Made by a program: the position numbers and the translations under genes
From: Madurella fahalii
Lineage: Eukaryota; Ascomycota; Sordariomycetes; Sordariales
Reading direction: 5' to 3'
Assembly (NCBI GenBank): GCA_029876055.1
Contig: CM056878.1
Coordinates: 2,852,001 to 2,916,000, forward strand
Length of the DNA: 64,000 nucleotides
The notes under the pieces: generated by a model
Databases searched by the model: none
What the model was told of the DNA's origin: nothing
Seen by the model: the letters and a program-made list of their open reading frames with translations, nothing else
Shown here: positions 12,348 to 23,255 of the stretch, in pieces
Layout of the letters: each line of letters starts with the position of its first letter
Position numbering within the stretch: position 1 is the first letter of the stretch

Positions 12348-14049
12348 ATGCAGTTTTCAAGGGCTGTGAAATGTGAGACAGAATAAGAACCTCTCTGCCA
12401 ACTATCTGTTGCTTGCATTACCGCTAACCCTCATTCACAGCCTCGGTGCACTCCCTGCCCAGTCCAGATGGCAAGCACATCGCGACAGCCTTCTCGGGCG
12501 TTGTCAACGTTCGACCCGTGCGTCGGCTCGACGCAGTCAACGTGATCAAACTGCCCCCGGACTTCACTGGTCCCGTGCTGAACTTGCAGTGGTCGCCATC
12601 TTCCCGCCTCCTGCTCGTCGCCGATGCGGAGCGGGTTCGAGTTGTGTCTGCCCTGGACAACAGCTTCCACGCCACGATCCAGAACCACGCCGGGCCCGGA
12701 ACGAAGCCGGCCTACGTTGGCTTCGGTGCCTCGGACACCGAGATTTGTGTCGTTTCCTCATTTGGTCTCAAGTTTGCTATTTTCGATCTCGCATCGTCAA
12801 CCGCCGCCGAAATTGGCAGCCCCAAGCTCTTCTCCCCCTCATCTGCATGTAGATGCTTCTCTTTCCGGCCCGAAACACGTCATCTCGCCCTTCTGACAAG
12901 GGCAGCGGGTAAGGACATGGTGAGCATACACGGCTTCCCGGCAAGAGAGCTGCAGAGGTCGTGGGTGCCCGACACGATCGATGCCCAGGGGCTGGTCTGG
13001 AGCCCTGACGGACGATGGCTGGTTGTATGGGATTCGGCTGCCCAGGGCCACAAGGTTGTCTTCTACACCTCGGACGGCCACGTCTTCAAGACCTGGTCCG
13101 GCCCCGCCAACCCGCCTCTTGAAGATAGAGATTACGCCCTTGGGGCGGGTGTCAAGTCGATCCAGTTCTCTTCAGACGCCCGCTACCTCGCCATTGGCGA
13201 TTCCAGCAGGTCGGTCTGCATTCTCAGCATGGCGTCCGTCACAGAGACCATGCGGCTCCGGCATCCGAAAACCCTAGTCCCTAAAGAGACCCTCCAGGTG
13301 GGTGTCAAAGACGGTGCATGTTTGTCGAGCCACCTCTTCTCTCGGCTGACTCGTCTGCATAGGTCTGGCAGGAACAGATTGGCGTCTCACAAACAGGACC
13401 TACCATGCACACCTTCCTGCGGGCTGCGCAGGCCATTTCTCCTGCGCCACGTCTGCGGGATAATTCGGAACCAGTGACAGGTTGCGCGTCGATCTCCTTC
13501 GATCCGTCTTCGGCCCTTGTCGCTACGCGACTGGACGATTCCCCCGGGACGGTATGGGTCTGGGACGTTCAGGCTGCAGAGCTCCGGGCGGTGCTCCTAT
13601 TTCATGGGAATGTGACAAGTCTCTCATGGCATCTCCAGGTGCCCGAAACCTTACTTGTCAAATGCGAAGGGGACCAATACAATGGCCTGGTCTTCGTGTG
13701 GGATCCCCTCTCGGAAGGGCCGCGAACTGTCGATTTTGGCCGACACATGCCCGGTGCTAAGGCTGGGAGCCGGTCGCGTGCCGTGTGGCTTGGGCTTGAC
13801 TCTTCTAGTCCCTCTTCCATTTTCTTTTCCGATACCCACAGTTACGTGCTTGCCTGTTTAGGCGAAGCAGACCAATTCCCGCCTCCGTGGGGCAGTTCAT
13901 GGAACGCTGAGACGAGCTTCTCGACAGGCGCACGAGAAGAATCCCCTCTCGAGCTCGTCCCGGCATCGGGGACCAAACCTGGGGTTCCAAACATGGAAGA
14001 AGATGATGACTACAGCGAGCTAGAGGATACTTTTGTGCACAAGCGGTAA
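12348..14049 (+). CDS. wdr8: WD40-repeat protein, WRAP73/Wdr8 family
   Basis: Exons 12348-12372, 12441-13297 and 13363-14049 give 522 residues. The N-terminus MQFSRAVKSS... followed by SPDGKHIATAF and the internal WSPDGRWLVVWDS, GVKSIQFSSDARYLAIGD and ATRLDDSPGTVWVWDV segments follow the WRAP73 order of WD40 blades. A segment after residue 294 (VWQEQIG) corresponds to the family's inter-blade linker. In fission yeast Wdr8 works with Msd1 and kinesin-14 Pkl1 to anchor spindle microtubules at the spindle pole body; WRAP73 is a centrosomal protein in animals. That role is inferred here from family membership. The C-terminus is acidic (MEEDDDYSELED). Introns are 68 and 65 bp; the first coding exon is 25 nt. 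Confidence 0.88.
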
Positions 14050-15929
14050 TCCACATCACATCCTGGGAATGGTTGTAGTCTACCCAAGACAAAGCCCAGT
14101 GTCTTCGAGGACTGTCCCAGCTCGGCCACCTCGACCCGAGGGTCTGGATACGCTATTGACAGGCCAAGGAGGAGCGTGGTCTAACCTCAAGTAGACATCG
14201 CGGGGGGGGGGAATCGGCCGGAAACCCCGCATGTGGCTGAAATGATCCGATGCTTTCACTTTTCTTATTCCAAGAGAAAGACCGCAAAGTCACCGCCAGA
14301 TGGTCTTTGGATTTTCTACGCGGACCAGGATTAGCCGACTAACCACTCTGAGCAAGAACTCCAGCAGAAGAGTCAGGTATCGGTTTATTGATAACAGACA
14401 GGCGCAGTCCGGTAGACAACTAAACTCTTTGGAGGGGTTTGAAGCAACGCGGATTTACTTTGGTATTTCATCGACAGGAATTTGGGCGTTACCGAGAGAC
14501 ACCGACTATCCCGCACCCCAGCCAGCAAAATAAATTAGCAGCCCTCCACTTCGCCTGGCACGGACGCAAACATTTACCCAACCACCGCAAACATCACAAA
14601 CTGCGTCACGGCATGAGCTGAGCCGAAAACCCGCAGCAGCCTCGTAGCGGTGAGCTGTAGGCCTCATCTGCGGGATCTCGTCCTGTTTCTCTTCCTCGAA
14701 AGAGTCTCATGGAAGTACGTACCTGGCTAAGAGGCCTAGGTAGATAGATACCCAGCTGCATGGTGGCGTCCAGAACATGTGGGACGCCACACCACAGTTT
14801 ACTTGGCTTGTGCTGCTCTGCTCTGCGCGGGACTGTGACCTGGAATCCCTGCCTCTGCCCCCGTCAGTCTATCACATCCGGCACATCGCCAACTGCATAG
14901 GACTATTTGAGCCGCTCCGTCAAAGCCTGTCGTGGTCCGTAAACCTGGTCCTGGCTGCTGGTGCCTTAGCCACCAGGTTGATTAGCGATCCGGGAAGGGG
15001 GATCAAGGCTTAACGTCCCTCGAATTCGTTGCACATACAATTGGTATCCCGTGGGGCGACTCTCCTCGGGTACAGGTCCACTTCGTTTCGGCCCGCAAGC
15101 TTCCATGACCACTTGACCCGTGTTTAGATGTTACCGATGTGTTTGATGGATCACTGGGCCCTCGTGCCGTTCGATGCCTATCGGACCCGGTACGAGATGT
15201 CATTGCACAACTTGAGCGGCGACCACACAAGCGTGACTGGCCGGCGCTGCCCAATCTGGCTATGTGCATCTCAAAACTCAACAGCTCGGCATATCAGATG
15301 TGACAGGATTGCCGGTCCCGGAAGATCCCCTGAAGGCATGCAACACATATATCCTCCAGATGATGGAGGCTTGCTCAGGGAAGTCAGCTGCCAGACACGG
15401 GCAGCGGGTCCCACAAGGGGTATGGCATCCTCTTCTAACAAGGGTTCAAGAACGAAAGCTCAAGGTAGGCATACTCCCCGCCTGCTTTCTGTTCTGCACG
15501 CGCGCTTATATCGCTTCTAGACAGCCCTGTGTCTGGAGACGATGTTTATTTGAAGGTTTAGTAACAGATACCCTACGACTCGGTGCGACGTGTGGCCGTG
15601 TTCGCTCCGGTTTCTCCCTGGTGCTAGTCACTGGCAACATCCTTAGTTCGCATCGCAGCCGCGAGAGAATGTCCAGTTCGGGCGCCAGACACTGCAACAC
15701 AGCTTGTTCAGCAGATATAACAGGCCGGTTTTCATGGCCCCTGGTTTGACAGGATCTCGTCAGCACGTGTATTCGATTCCGTGTGAGGCTCGATAACATC
15801 TCCAAGACGGCGTATAGAGGTGTAAATCACTCACCAAATCCATCACTATCGGAGCCCGACTGCTGCGACATCATCTGTTTTGTGCTGCTCAGCACAGTCA
15901 GGTTATCACATTGCTTCAAGTCTATCACG
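14050..15929. other. Intergenic region with a possible coding remnant
   Basis: Most of this stretch has no support for a gene. A G-run lies at 14200-14211. The frame from about 15264 to 15470 reads as plausible protein (SDVTGLPVPEDPLKACNTY...) and ends at a possible GTAGGC donor, but no partner exon was found. It is treated as a possible remnant only. Confidence 0.4.
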
Positions 15930-17631
15930 ATGCCGGGCGGCTCTATATTAAGACGCAACCAGCAGTACAGTCGAAGCTTGGTCACTGTGACTGTTGGTCC
16001 TGGAAGTGAAACCGGGTTGTACTACATCTTGATAGCCAATGTACGTGAAGCATTTTCTCTCAGCCCATCATATGTCGGTTTGACTGACGGACATGTACAG
16101 CTCTCCCATAACACTACATGGAAGGAATTGAGGGCGTTTGCTGCGCAGGCATGCGATGTCGACCATGCCGAAGTCTATACTCCCACGTCTGGCTTCGTCC
16201 GGGTGAAGGGCTTGGCCAACTTTGAGAAAGCATTTAGTGAGTGTAGACCTTCGCCCAGCCTTATCGACTCCAGGCCGCGGCTCGCTCTTACACTTCGCAA
16301 TAGAGCACCTCAATGGCAACACCCTCGAGTACCGGTCGCTTCAGGCGGACGCTAGGAACAAAACACAGAGTACTGTGGTCAAGCTCCCCGCCACCGATTA
16401 CCATGCCATGCGAATCCTGCGAGGCGACATAGGAAGGGTATTTAGCGAACCCGACTCCGGCATTGTCCAAACCGAATCACTTCCCCAAATCGCAACCGGA
16501 GGAATGAGTAGCCCATGCTCAGGATACCACCGAGTCACCCGCCCAGACTTCAGCACGAGCCTGCAGACTAGGATGCAATGGAACTACGCTGTTTCTTCCC
16601 CGTACCTCTTGGCTGAGAGATATCAGACAGCGATCGCCCCTACATCTGTGGCATATCACGCAGAAGCTGATCTTGCCCGTGGTCTTTCGCAGCTAACTAT
16701 AGGCTGGCACCTTTCGATCCCACAATCCATGGAATATCCTGCAGCCACCGGTCTAACCACCAGCACGGCTCAATATCCGTACGGGATGTCAGTGTCATGT
16801 TACCCCTCAGGAGCAAGCTACGGCGTCACTAGACAAGGCTACATCGGATACACTGACGCCCAGTCGCCTGACACAATCACCACCAGCCGAGCCTACAACC
16901 CGGGATACGCCGACGCCTTGTCTTCTGCGCCTCAGCCAGACCAAGCCATCCGTTACGGCAGCGGGCGAGCCAGCGTGGTACTGATTGAGCAGCGCAAGAT
17001 CATCATCATCAACCTCGAGCGGGACGGCCTCTCCGAAGCTAGCGTCGTGGGTCACATCGTCGAGTATGCCGGCATTGGACAAATGGGGTCAGGCGGCCAG
17101 ATCGAGCGGGTCGACTTGCCCATCAACAAGGACGGCAGGGCACGGGGCATCGCACTTGTCACGTTTAGCACGACCGAGCTGGCCAAGGTCGCCATTGCGG
17201 CGCTTGACGGCCGCGAGGTGGGCGGCAGGACGTTGGCGGTGAGGATGGCAGAGGGCGTGTCCGGCGGTGGGTTCAGTAGTCGCCCCGGGAGGAGGCTGGC
17301 CAGGCCAGCTGCTAGCGGGCGGGACGTTGCTGGGGCTAAGGCCGGTCAGAGGAAGGCGCAGCCGCGATCGTCGGTTCATGCTGCTGGGTCGAAGTCGGGG
17401 TTGGTGATGATGCCGGCCGCTTCTGGTCGGGGTGCTGCAACAGCTTCAGCTTCGTCTTCGGCTTCGGCCTCACCGCCTGTGGAAAGCAGCAGTCTGAAGA
17501 GCAAGGAGGAACCGCCCGTCATTGCAGACGGGAGTGGAGGGCGGTGGAAGAAGGAGAACCCGCCGGTTGTGGTAGATGGGAGCGGCATGCGGGATCAAGG
17601 AGCGCAACGTCGGCGGTCGACGAATTCATGA
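15930..17631 (+). CDS. Protein with two RNA-recognition motifs
   Basis: Exons 15930-16040, 16101-16236 and 16304-17631 give 524 residues. The first RRM-like fold (about 28-110) is interrupted by both introns: YYILIAN / LSHNTTWKELRAF ... GFVRVKG ... FEKAF / KHLNGNTLEY. A Tyr/Ser/Pro-rich middle follows. A second RRM (about 305-395) has IIIINL as RNP2 and RGIALVTF as RNP1, then LDGREVGGRTLAVRMA. The tail is Ala/Ser/Lys-rich and disordered. RNA binding is inferred from the folds; the target is unknown and no named orthologue is recognised. The start at 15930 (ACGATGCC) is the first ATG that leads into RRM1. The last intron's acceptor was chosen because it gives FEKAFKHLNG in frame. Confidence 0.78.
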
Positions 17632-18662
17632 ACGTTATTCCGCCGGCGTTCCTATCAAGTCTCGACAAGAAGTTGGCTAGTAAGTCTTTGACTAGATTTC
17701 CTCCAATTCTGCGATTTCGTGGTTAGCTGGTGGGATCGCGGGTGGCAGATACGTCGTTGAAAGACGAGTGTTCTTAGGTAGCCGAAGCAACAAAATACCA
17801 ATCTTTTCTCGGATTGTAGAGAGCGTCTCAATATGCTGTGGTTTACTTGTCCTACTTATAGAGCCCAACTCCGATATCTACTGAGGTTGTAATAAAGAAA
17901 AGAAGGAGGGGAAATGGAAAGCGGAGAAGAAACGAGGGAAGGAGACAAAGAGGAAAGGAAGCGAGAAAAAAGCCAAACGGAAAAGAAGATAAATAAAGAT
18001 CAAAGAGAGATTCTATATTACCTACCGTATAGCACGACACTCCTAGTGGTCCGGAGAGGCGTTATCACTGGAATGATCACCAAGTTAGTCTCGAGAAGCC
18101 TCGGTAAACTCTTCGATTAAAAAATCAGTTGAAGGTTCGCTTATTGAATGCAGGTCTTAAGAGTTTTGTACGCGCTCATCTACCTGTGGTATGGCCTCCC
18201 TCGGCTAGGAATCCCTTCCGCCGGCGACGGTCCCCTCTGAGAATGAGAGGGAAGGAAAAGGGAACAGGACTTATGGGCGATACCCCAATTGCAGAGAACA
18301 CCAGGGCCCATGTTGTTTGAAATTTGCCTTATTCTGTGAAACAAATATCACAACCCCGAGCGACTGGGACAGTCGGTACGGCTGAGCGTGGAACATGTTG
18401 TCCGGCCAATTTCCTGTAGAGTGGTATCTATACATATAAGCTCCTTGCCTTGGTTGTTGGGCCCGGGTTGTATGGGTTGGAGGGAAGTATCTTCCTCTGC
18501 TTCCAGTAGATCGGAAAAATTTTTTTTTAAAAAAAAAAAATTAACAAAATTTTCGGGGTTTCCTAACCTTGTGAAGTTTTTTCGTTCGTTCTTCTTGCAA
18601 TCGCGGTCTTCTGTGCCGCCTAACCCAGCCCAACTTTTCGGTATGCACCCGATCTATTCGAT

Positions 18663-18694
<32 letters not shown>

Positions 18695-19466
18695 TTTTTT
18701 TTTTTTTTTAGTAGTAGAAGTAGGAGTTGCATTTCCCCTCTGCCCTCTTCGCTGTTCTCTCTTTTGTTCTGTCCTCTGAAACTAGGAGCGAGAAGGAGCG
18801 GTTACCGCGCGCTTCGGCCGCCGCGACAGTTCTCTTGCGATGCTGACACGAATTTTTCGCTGATGGTGAACACATTCGCGCTCCTAGGCACGCCTCTCGC
18901 CGAATATGTATCTGTCGGCTGTGGCACCTTGTCTCCTACATCACCTGCTTCTGACATTTCAACCTAGTTTTTCATCACTTCTCTTCCCAGCTTCGGCGGG
19001 TGTTGACAATTGAGAGAGATTGATAACTGCGGAAGCTATCTTGAGAGCGGTCATGGTATTCTTTATATACCCGTGCTTCCTTAGTTTTATTACCATTCCC
19101 ACAGAGATTGTGGCGATACTACTTCCTATATTGACTGGCAATTGTTCACGAGTGCCGGCTGCGCCTGGGGCTTCCACGAGTCATGTCATGATACTTAGCT
19201 CTGGTCCCAGGGGTAGATGTAATCACCAGCTATTGACACTCATTCTTTCAAAAGGATCGCTGCCATTATTATGAGGACATAAAATGACTGGGATTAAGAT
19301 TATAGGAGCAATGTCTACAATTGTAAGTTTGGTTATGTACCTTGACGGTTACAGGGGGGGTTGGTATATCGTTTCTTCAATTTTCTGCGTTTTGCCGATT
19401 AAGGAGGGAGCGAACCCTGACCCAGATACTGACCTGTTGGTCAGCTGATCAACGCAAAAGGAAGTC
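17632..19466. other. AT-rich intergenic region with simple repeats
   Basis: No gene is supported. The region is A/G-rich at 17890-18010, has a homopolymer block (T run then A run) at about 18517-18541, and a tetranucleotide microsatellite near 18663-18711. Its lower GC sets it apart from its neighbours. It sits next to a tRNA gene, a common landing place for retroelements, but no element ends or reverse-transcriptase motifs are visible. Confidence 0.5.
18663..18711 (+). repeat. (CTTT)n microsatellite followed by a poly-T run
   Basis: About eight CTTT units pass directly into roughly 18 T residues. It is non-coding. Length is likely variable between strains. Confidence 0.9.
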
Positions 19467-19553
19467 GGGCGTGTAGCTCATTTGGTAGAGCGCTCGCTTA
19501 GCATACCCCTTGGTGTATGCGAGAGGTACTGGGTTCGATTCCCAGCTCGTCCA
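19467..19553 (+). tRNA. tRNA-Ala (AGC) with a short intron
   Basis: The acceptor stem is GGGCGTG paired with CTCGTCC, including the U6-U67 mismatch known from yeast tRNA-Ala. The D arm is GCTC...GAGC. The anticodon stem CTCGC/GCGAG encloses loop TTAGCAT, with anticodon AGC at 19500-19502. The T arm is CTGGG TTCGATT CCCAG with B box GGTTCGATTCC. A 14-nt intron lies after position 37 (about 19504-19517; the boundary is ambiguous by a base or two). The discriminator base is A, and CCA is not encoded beyond it. Confidence 0.95.
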
Positions 19554-19555
19554 CA

Positions 19556-19560
19556 TTTTT
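19556..19560 (+). terminator. RNA polymerase III terminator of tRNA-Ala
   Basis: A run of five T residues starts three bases after the mature 3' end of the tRNA, the usual Pol III stop signal. Confidence 0.85.
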
Positions 19561-19936
19561 GACCTTTGCCTTGTCCTTCTTCTCTCCTTTTCTATACGGG
19601 TTAATGTCCTTGCAGGCTAGATGGTTAGATGCTGACAGGATGGAGTGAGACGAGATTGAAGAGCTTCTTTCTGTCCATCTTGTTCCCTTAGTTCCTTTTC
19701 CGTTTGCATAGGTCTCGTTACTTAGCCCCTTAGCCTCGCTCTAGCAGACCAACTGGTGGAAACGTCTGAGAAGAATAGAGTGCTAAATGGGTGGATGAAC
19801 TTGCCAACGTATGTATAATGTTTGGTAGCCTCCGTTTGTATTGCACATACCTGCCTCGTTGGGAAATACACAGATATACAGAAAATGCTAATGGCTGGTT
19901 GCAGTATAAACACAAGATTCCACTTCCCTCTATGCT
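19561..19936. other. Intergenic region between the tRNA and the DUF3074 gene
   Basis: This is T/C-rich sequence with no gene. It probably contains the 3' UTR of the minus-strand DUF3074 gene. Confidence 0.5.
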
Positions 19937-22229
19937 TCACACCTTCACCTCCCCCTTCTCCACCCCCTTCAATACGCCCTCCTTCCCCAGCTTCGCCACC
20001 AGCATGGTATTCTGAGTCTGCAGCTCGCCCACCCTCTCCTTGAGCATCTCGACCTGCTTCAGCGCCAAGTCCCGCTCGGCCCGTGTCCGCTCTAGCTCCA
20101 TTTGTACGTTGGCTCGCTCCTCCCGCTCGGCTGCCTTTCGCCGCCTTTCCTCGGCTTTCCGCTCCTCGGCCGCCCGCTTCTCTTCTAACCGCTTGAGTTC
20201 ACGCTGGTATTTCTCTTCTTGCTTGGCTATCTCACGCTCGTGCTTTTCTCGCAACTTGGCGAGTGCATGATCGTCCTTCTCCTTGTCTTTGACCGTCTCG
20301 TCATCGGTGGCAGTGCCATGATTCTTATTGCCATTCTTAGCCTGGCGACGGGCCTGGGCACGCTCGAGCTTCTCCTGGGCTTTGTTCATGCGTTGTTGGA
20401 GCTTGCGGAGTTCTTTCTCGTGCATGTTGTGCGCGCGTGCAATGGACGTTGGTTCGCGGGAGAGACTGCGGGGAGTACTTTCGGACAAGGTTGAATGGAT
20501 CGACTGGGTCGATGCAGCGTCTATGGCTGAGCCGTCCTTGAGGCTAGTGCTGACGAGAGAGGCCTCGGGGGTACCCTCGTCAGCCGACTCGAAGCTGGCT
20601 TCGGAGGAGGTGTCGCTTTCGTCACTGCTAGCGTCCGAGTCGCTTGCTACGTACGCGGGGGCGAATGCGGCTACCCTACTGGCGACCGCCGAGCTCGCTG
20701 CTCCGAGAGCGCTAGTGAGCATGCCGTATAGTCCGCTGGAGGGCGGTTGTCCCTCATGGTGGGTCGGCCCGCCATCCGGAAGTTGATCTTCGGCCGAAGT
20801 ATTCGCTGGGAGTTGCCCTGGCTGCTCCGTTCCGGGAGATTCTCCTGTCGGCTTCGTCTCTACCTTGTCTATTTCCTCCGTGCTTGGGGCGGTAAGATCT
20901 TCCATGGTCTGAGAAGAGAGCCACTTTAGAAACCGCCCCGCGTCGTTCACGATTCCGCCGGGTGTGCCCTTTTCAACCATAAACCGAGGTACACTACCGC
21001 CTGGATCACTTCGCGTCACCATCAGCCATTCGACGGCCATCTCCACATCTCCATCTCCATCCCCAGCGGACCTGGTCGGCGACCGGGAAAACGACGTCTT
21101 GGTATCCGGTTCGCCTTCCGACTCGGCCTCATCCCCTAACGCCCTTTTCGCAGCCCGCAAGACGGCCTCCTTGCTCGTGCGATCACCTGCCACATCCACA
21201 AGCTTCTCCACATCATCCCTACTCAAATCAATCGACGACCTCGTCCTCCTAAGCGGTTTCTCCGTTGGCACTTCGCGTATGACTTCGACTGATTCATACT
21301 GTCCGCGAATAAACCCTGCCCTGGGCGGGCAGTCGGGGTGGCTGCAGGGCCTCGATACCAGGATAAACTGCCTTGGCTGGCGGGGTTTCCCAGGTTTCTC
21401 CTCCGCCGGCCGCGGCATCATAAGCAGCGTAACAAAATCTCGTGGCGTCGTCGGTCCGGGGAACCTTGCCGAAACTTGGTATACTGTACCACCCCATGTA
21501 AGCCATTTTCCAACCGTAGAACAGGAACAGCATTTTGGGGGTTAGCGACTTACCCTCTAAGATCCCCTCCGGTGTCTCAACCCTTTCCACCCTCCGCTCG
21601 GCTCCGATTCCCCTGATATTCCCCGTCCCGGCCTCCTTCCCCTTACACCTAGCCAACGTTTCTTGCATCTCCCTCCTCAGCGCAGCCTCCCTGGACAGAA
21701 CCGAAGATAGCCGTTAGCCATGTGTCCTTCCCCTCTCTGGATATCCCCCAGACAAACTTCCACAAGGAGGGGATGAGAATGAACGAACTTACCACTTCTC
21801 AAACCTCAATTCAACGCCCTTGTGCAAGCTCCTCCTGGCAAACCACGCCCCCTTCCCGTCCTTGGCAGCCAGCTTGTACATGGCGATCCCATGCGGATTG
21901 TCCTTTGGTGAGATCTTGATGTCTTTCCAGTCGCGGCGAAGCTTCTGCAACGTCTCTGACCGCTCCTTTTTTTCCTGCCCGTCATTCTGCTTTGTTGGCG
22001 GCGGGGAGGTGGTGAAGTTGACAGATGAATCGGTGTGGGAGCGCGCCCGGCCTACGGCGGTGGCAGCGCTGCTGGTGGTCGGGGTGGGTATAGAGTCGAT
22101 TAGGAGCTGTGAGTTGGCCAGGGTCGTCGTGACGAGGTTGGTAAGGGAGGATGGCTCGTCGACGTGAGGGGCGATGTCAGCTGGCCAGGAGAGGGCGGAG
22201 AGCGATTTGAACGGTTCGTAGTGGGACAT
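19937..22229 (-). CDS. DUF3074 (START-like) protein with C-terminal coiled coil
   Basis: Minus-strand exons 22229-21793, 21690-21554 and 21483-19937 give 706 residues; the introns are 102 and 70 bp. The conserved core spans the exon junctions: WFARRSLHKGVELRFEKW then EAALRREM, then EGVYQVSARFPGPTTPRDFV, and further RQFILVSRPCSHPDCPPR and GRFLKWLSSQTMEDL. This is the fungal DUF3074 module, related to START-type lipid-binding folds. A Ser/Asp/Glu-rich linker follows, and then a long charged coiled coil (about 543-690, Glu/Arg/Lys heptads). Lipid binding is inferred from the fold family, not shown. The start at 22229 (MSHYEPFKSL) is the first ATG of the open frame. It lies in the same orientation as MOT1, about 1 kb away. 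Confidence 0.87.
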
Positions 22230-23255
22230 TTTGGGCGGGATGGCGCCGGGCTGATTGTGTTGGTGGAGAAAGATGGAGAGACAAGAAGAAGAAGCAGCGG
22301 TCGGATGTGGAATTCAAATGCGAGGTCCGTCTCACCGACTTGTTTCACAAGAGTCGGTTTTGTTTGCTTCCTGCGGTCTCGATCCTGAACGGCGCAGTGG
22401 AGAGAGAGGGAGCCAGGGGCGCACAGTACGCGTCATCCGGCTACTGGTGGATAAGTCGTTGGCTTCGGCGAACGGGAACGACGACAATAATTGCGTCTAT
22501 CGATCTTGACCGGAACGTCGCCTACGGTTGGTGCCTGAGCGGCCGAGACAATCTTGGGGGTAGTTCGAGAAGTAGCGCTGAGAGATTCTGTTGTCAATGC
22601 GAGGAACCTAGAGACTGTTCTACAAAACCGGTCGTTGGGACGACCACCAACCCAGTGCGCTGGTTTTAGTTCTTAGCACGCCAGCTATCAATGCGACCCA
22701 GCCGCCCTTATTTAATGCAACACCCCTTCGCATCAGGTCTCGGCGTACTTCATCGTGCTGAGCTTGCGTATTACCTCTTTTGCTCGTGGTGCTTGTTTTG
22801 CTTGTTTTGCTTGTTTTGCTTGTTTTGCTTGTTTTGCTTGTTTTGCTTGTTTTGCTTGTTTTGCTTGTTGACGTCATGCATCAGGGGCCTCCCGTAGCCT
22901 AACGTCACTTGCAGTGGGGCTGAAGCCGGTCCCTTGGGAACTTGTGAGTGGATAATCCCATCGCTCACTCTCGTGTTACTTGGAGACACTCCAGAACTAC
23001 CTGTATGCTACAAACTCCAGCAATTTATGCTGCTACTTGGACCCTCTCCACTACAGATACAACTTTGTACAAGATTCCCAAACCAGCGGCCTTGGCCTTA
23101 CCCCGGCCCGTTTTCCCTGCCCTAACGCCCCATTCCTATCCCTACCCGTCATCTAGCGCCTCGCATTGCTGAACCGATATCCTAATTGTAGTTCCAACCG
23201 CCAATTCAAGGGGGCCACTCGCTGTTGTGCTGCCCCGGTCTAAAGCCCCGTTCCC
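22230..23255. other. Intergenic region with a minisatellite
   Basis: This holds the promoter of the DUF3074 gene and the 3' UTR of MOT1. Frames running through 22620-22989 read as repeated Lys-Thr-Ser or Leu-Phe-Cys only because of the 9-bp tandem repeat and are not genes. Confidence 0.6.
22791..22868 (+). repeat. 9-bp minisatellite, unit GCTTGTTTT, about 8.7 copies
   Basis: The unit repeats without visible mismatch from 22791 to about 22868 and then runs into GCTTGTTGACG. The 9-nt period keeps all frames open and creates spurious ORFs on both strands. Confidence 0.95.

Noticed and set aside
22620..22989. Open frames encoding Lys-Thr-Ser or Leu-Phe-Cys repeats
   Set aside because: They arise from the 9-bp minisatellite, whose period keeps all frames open; there is no other coding signal.
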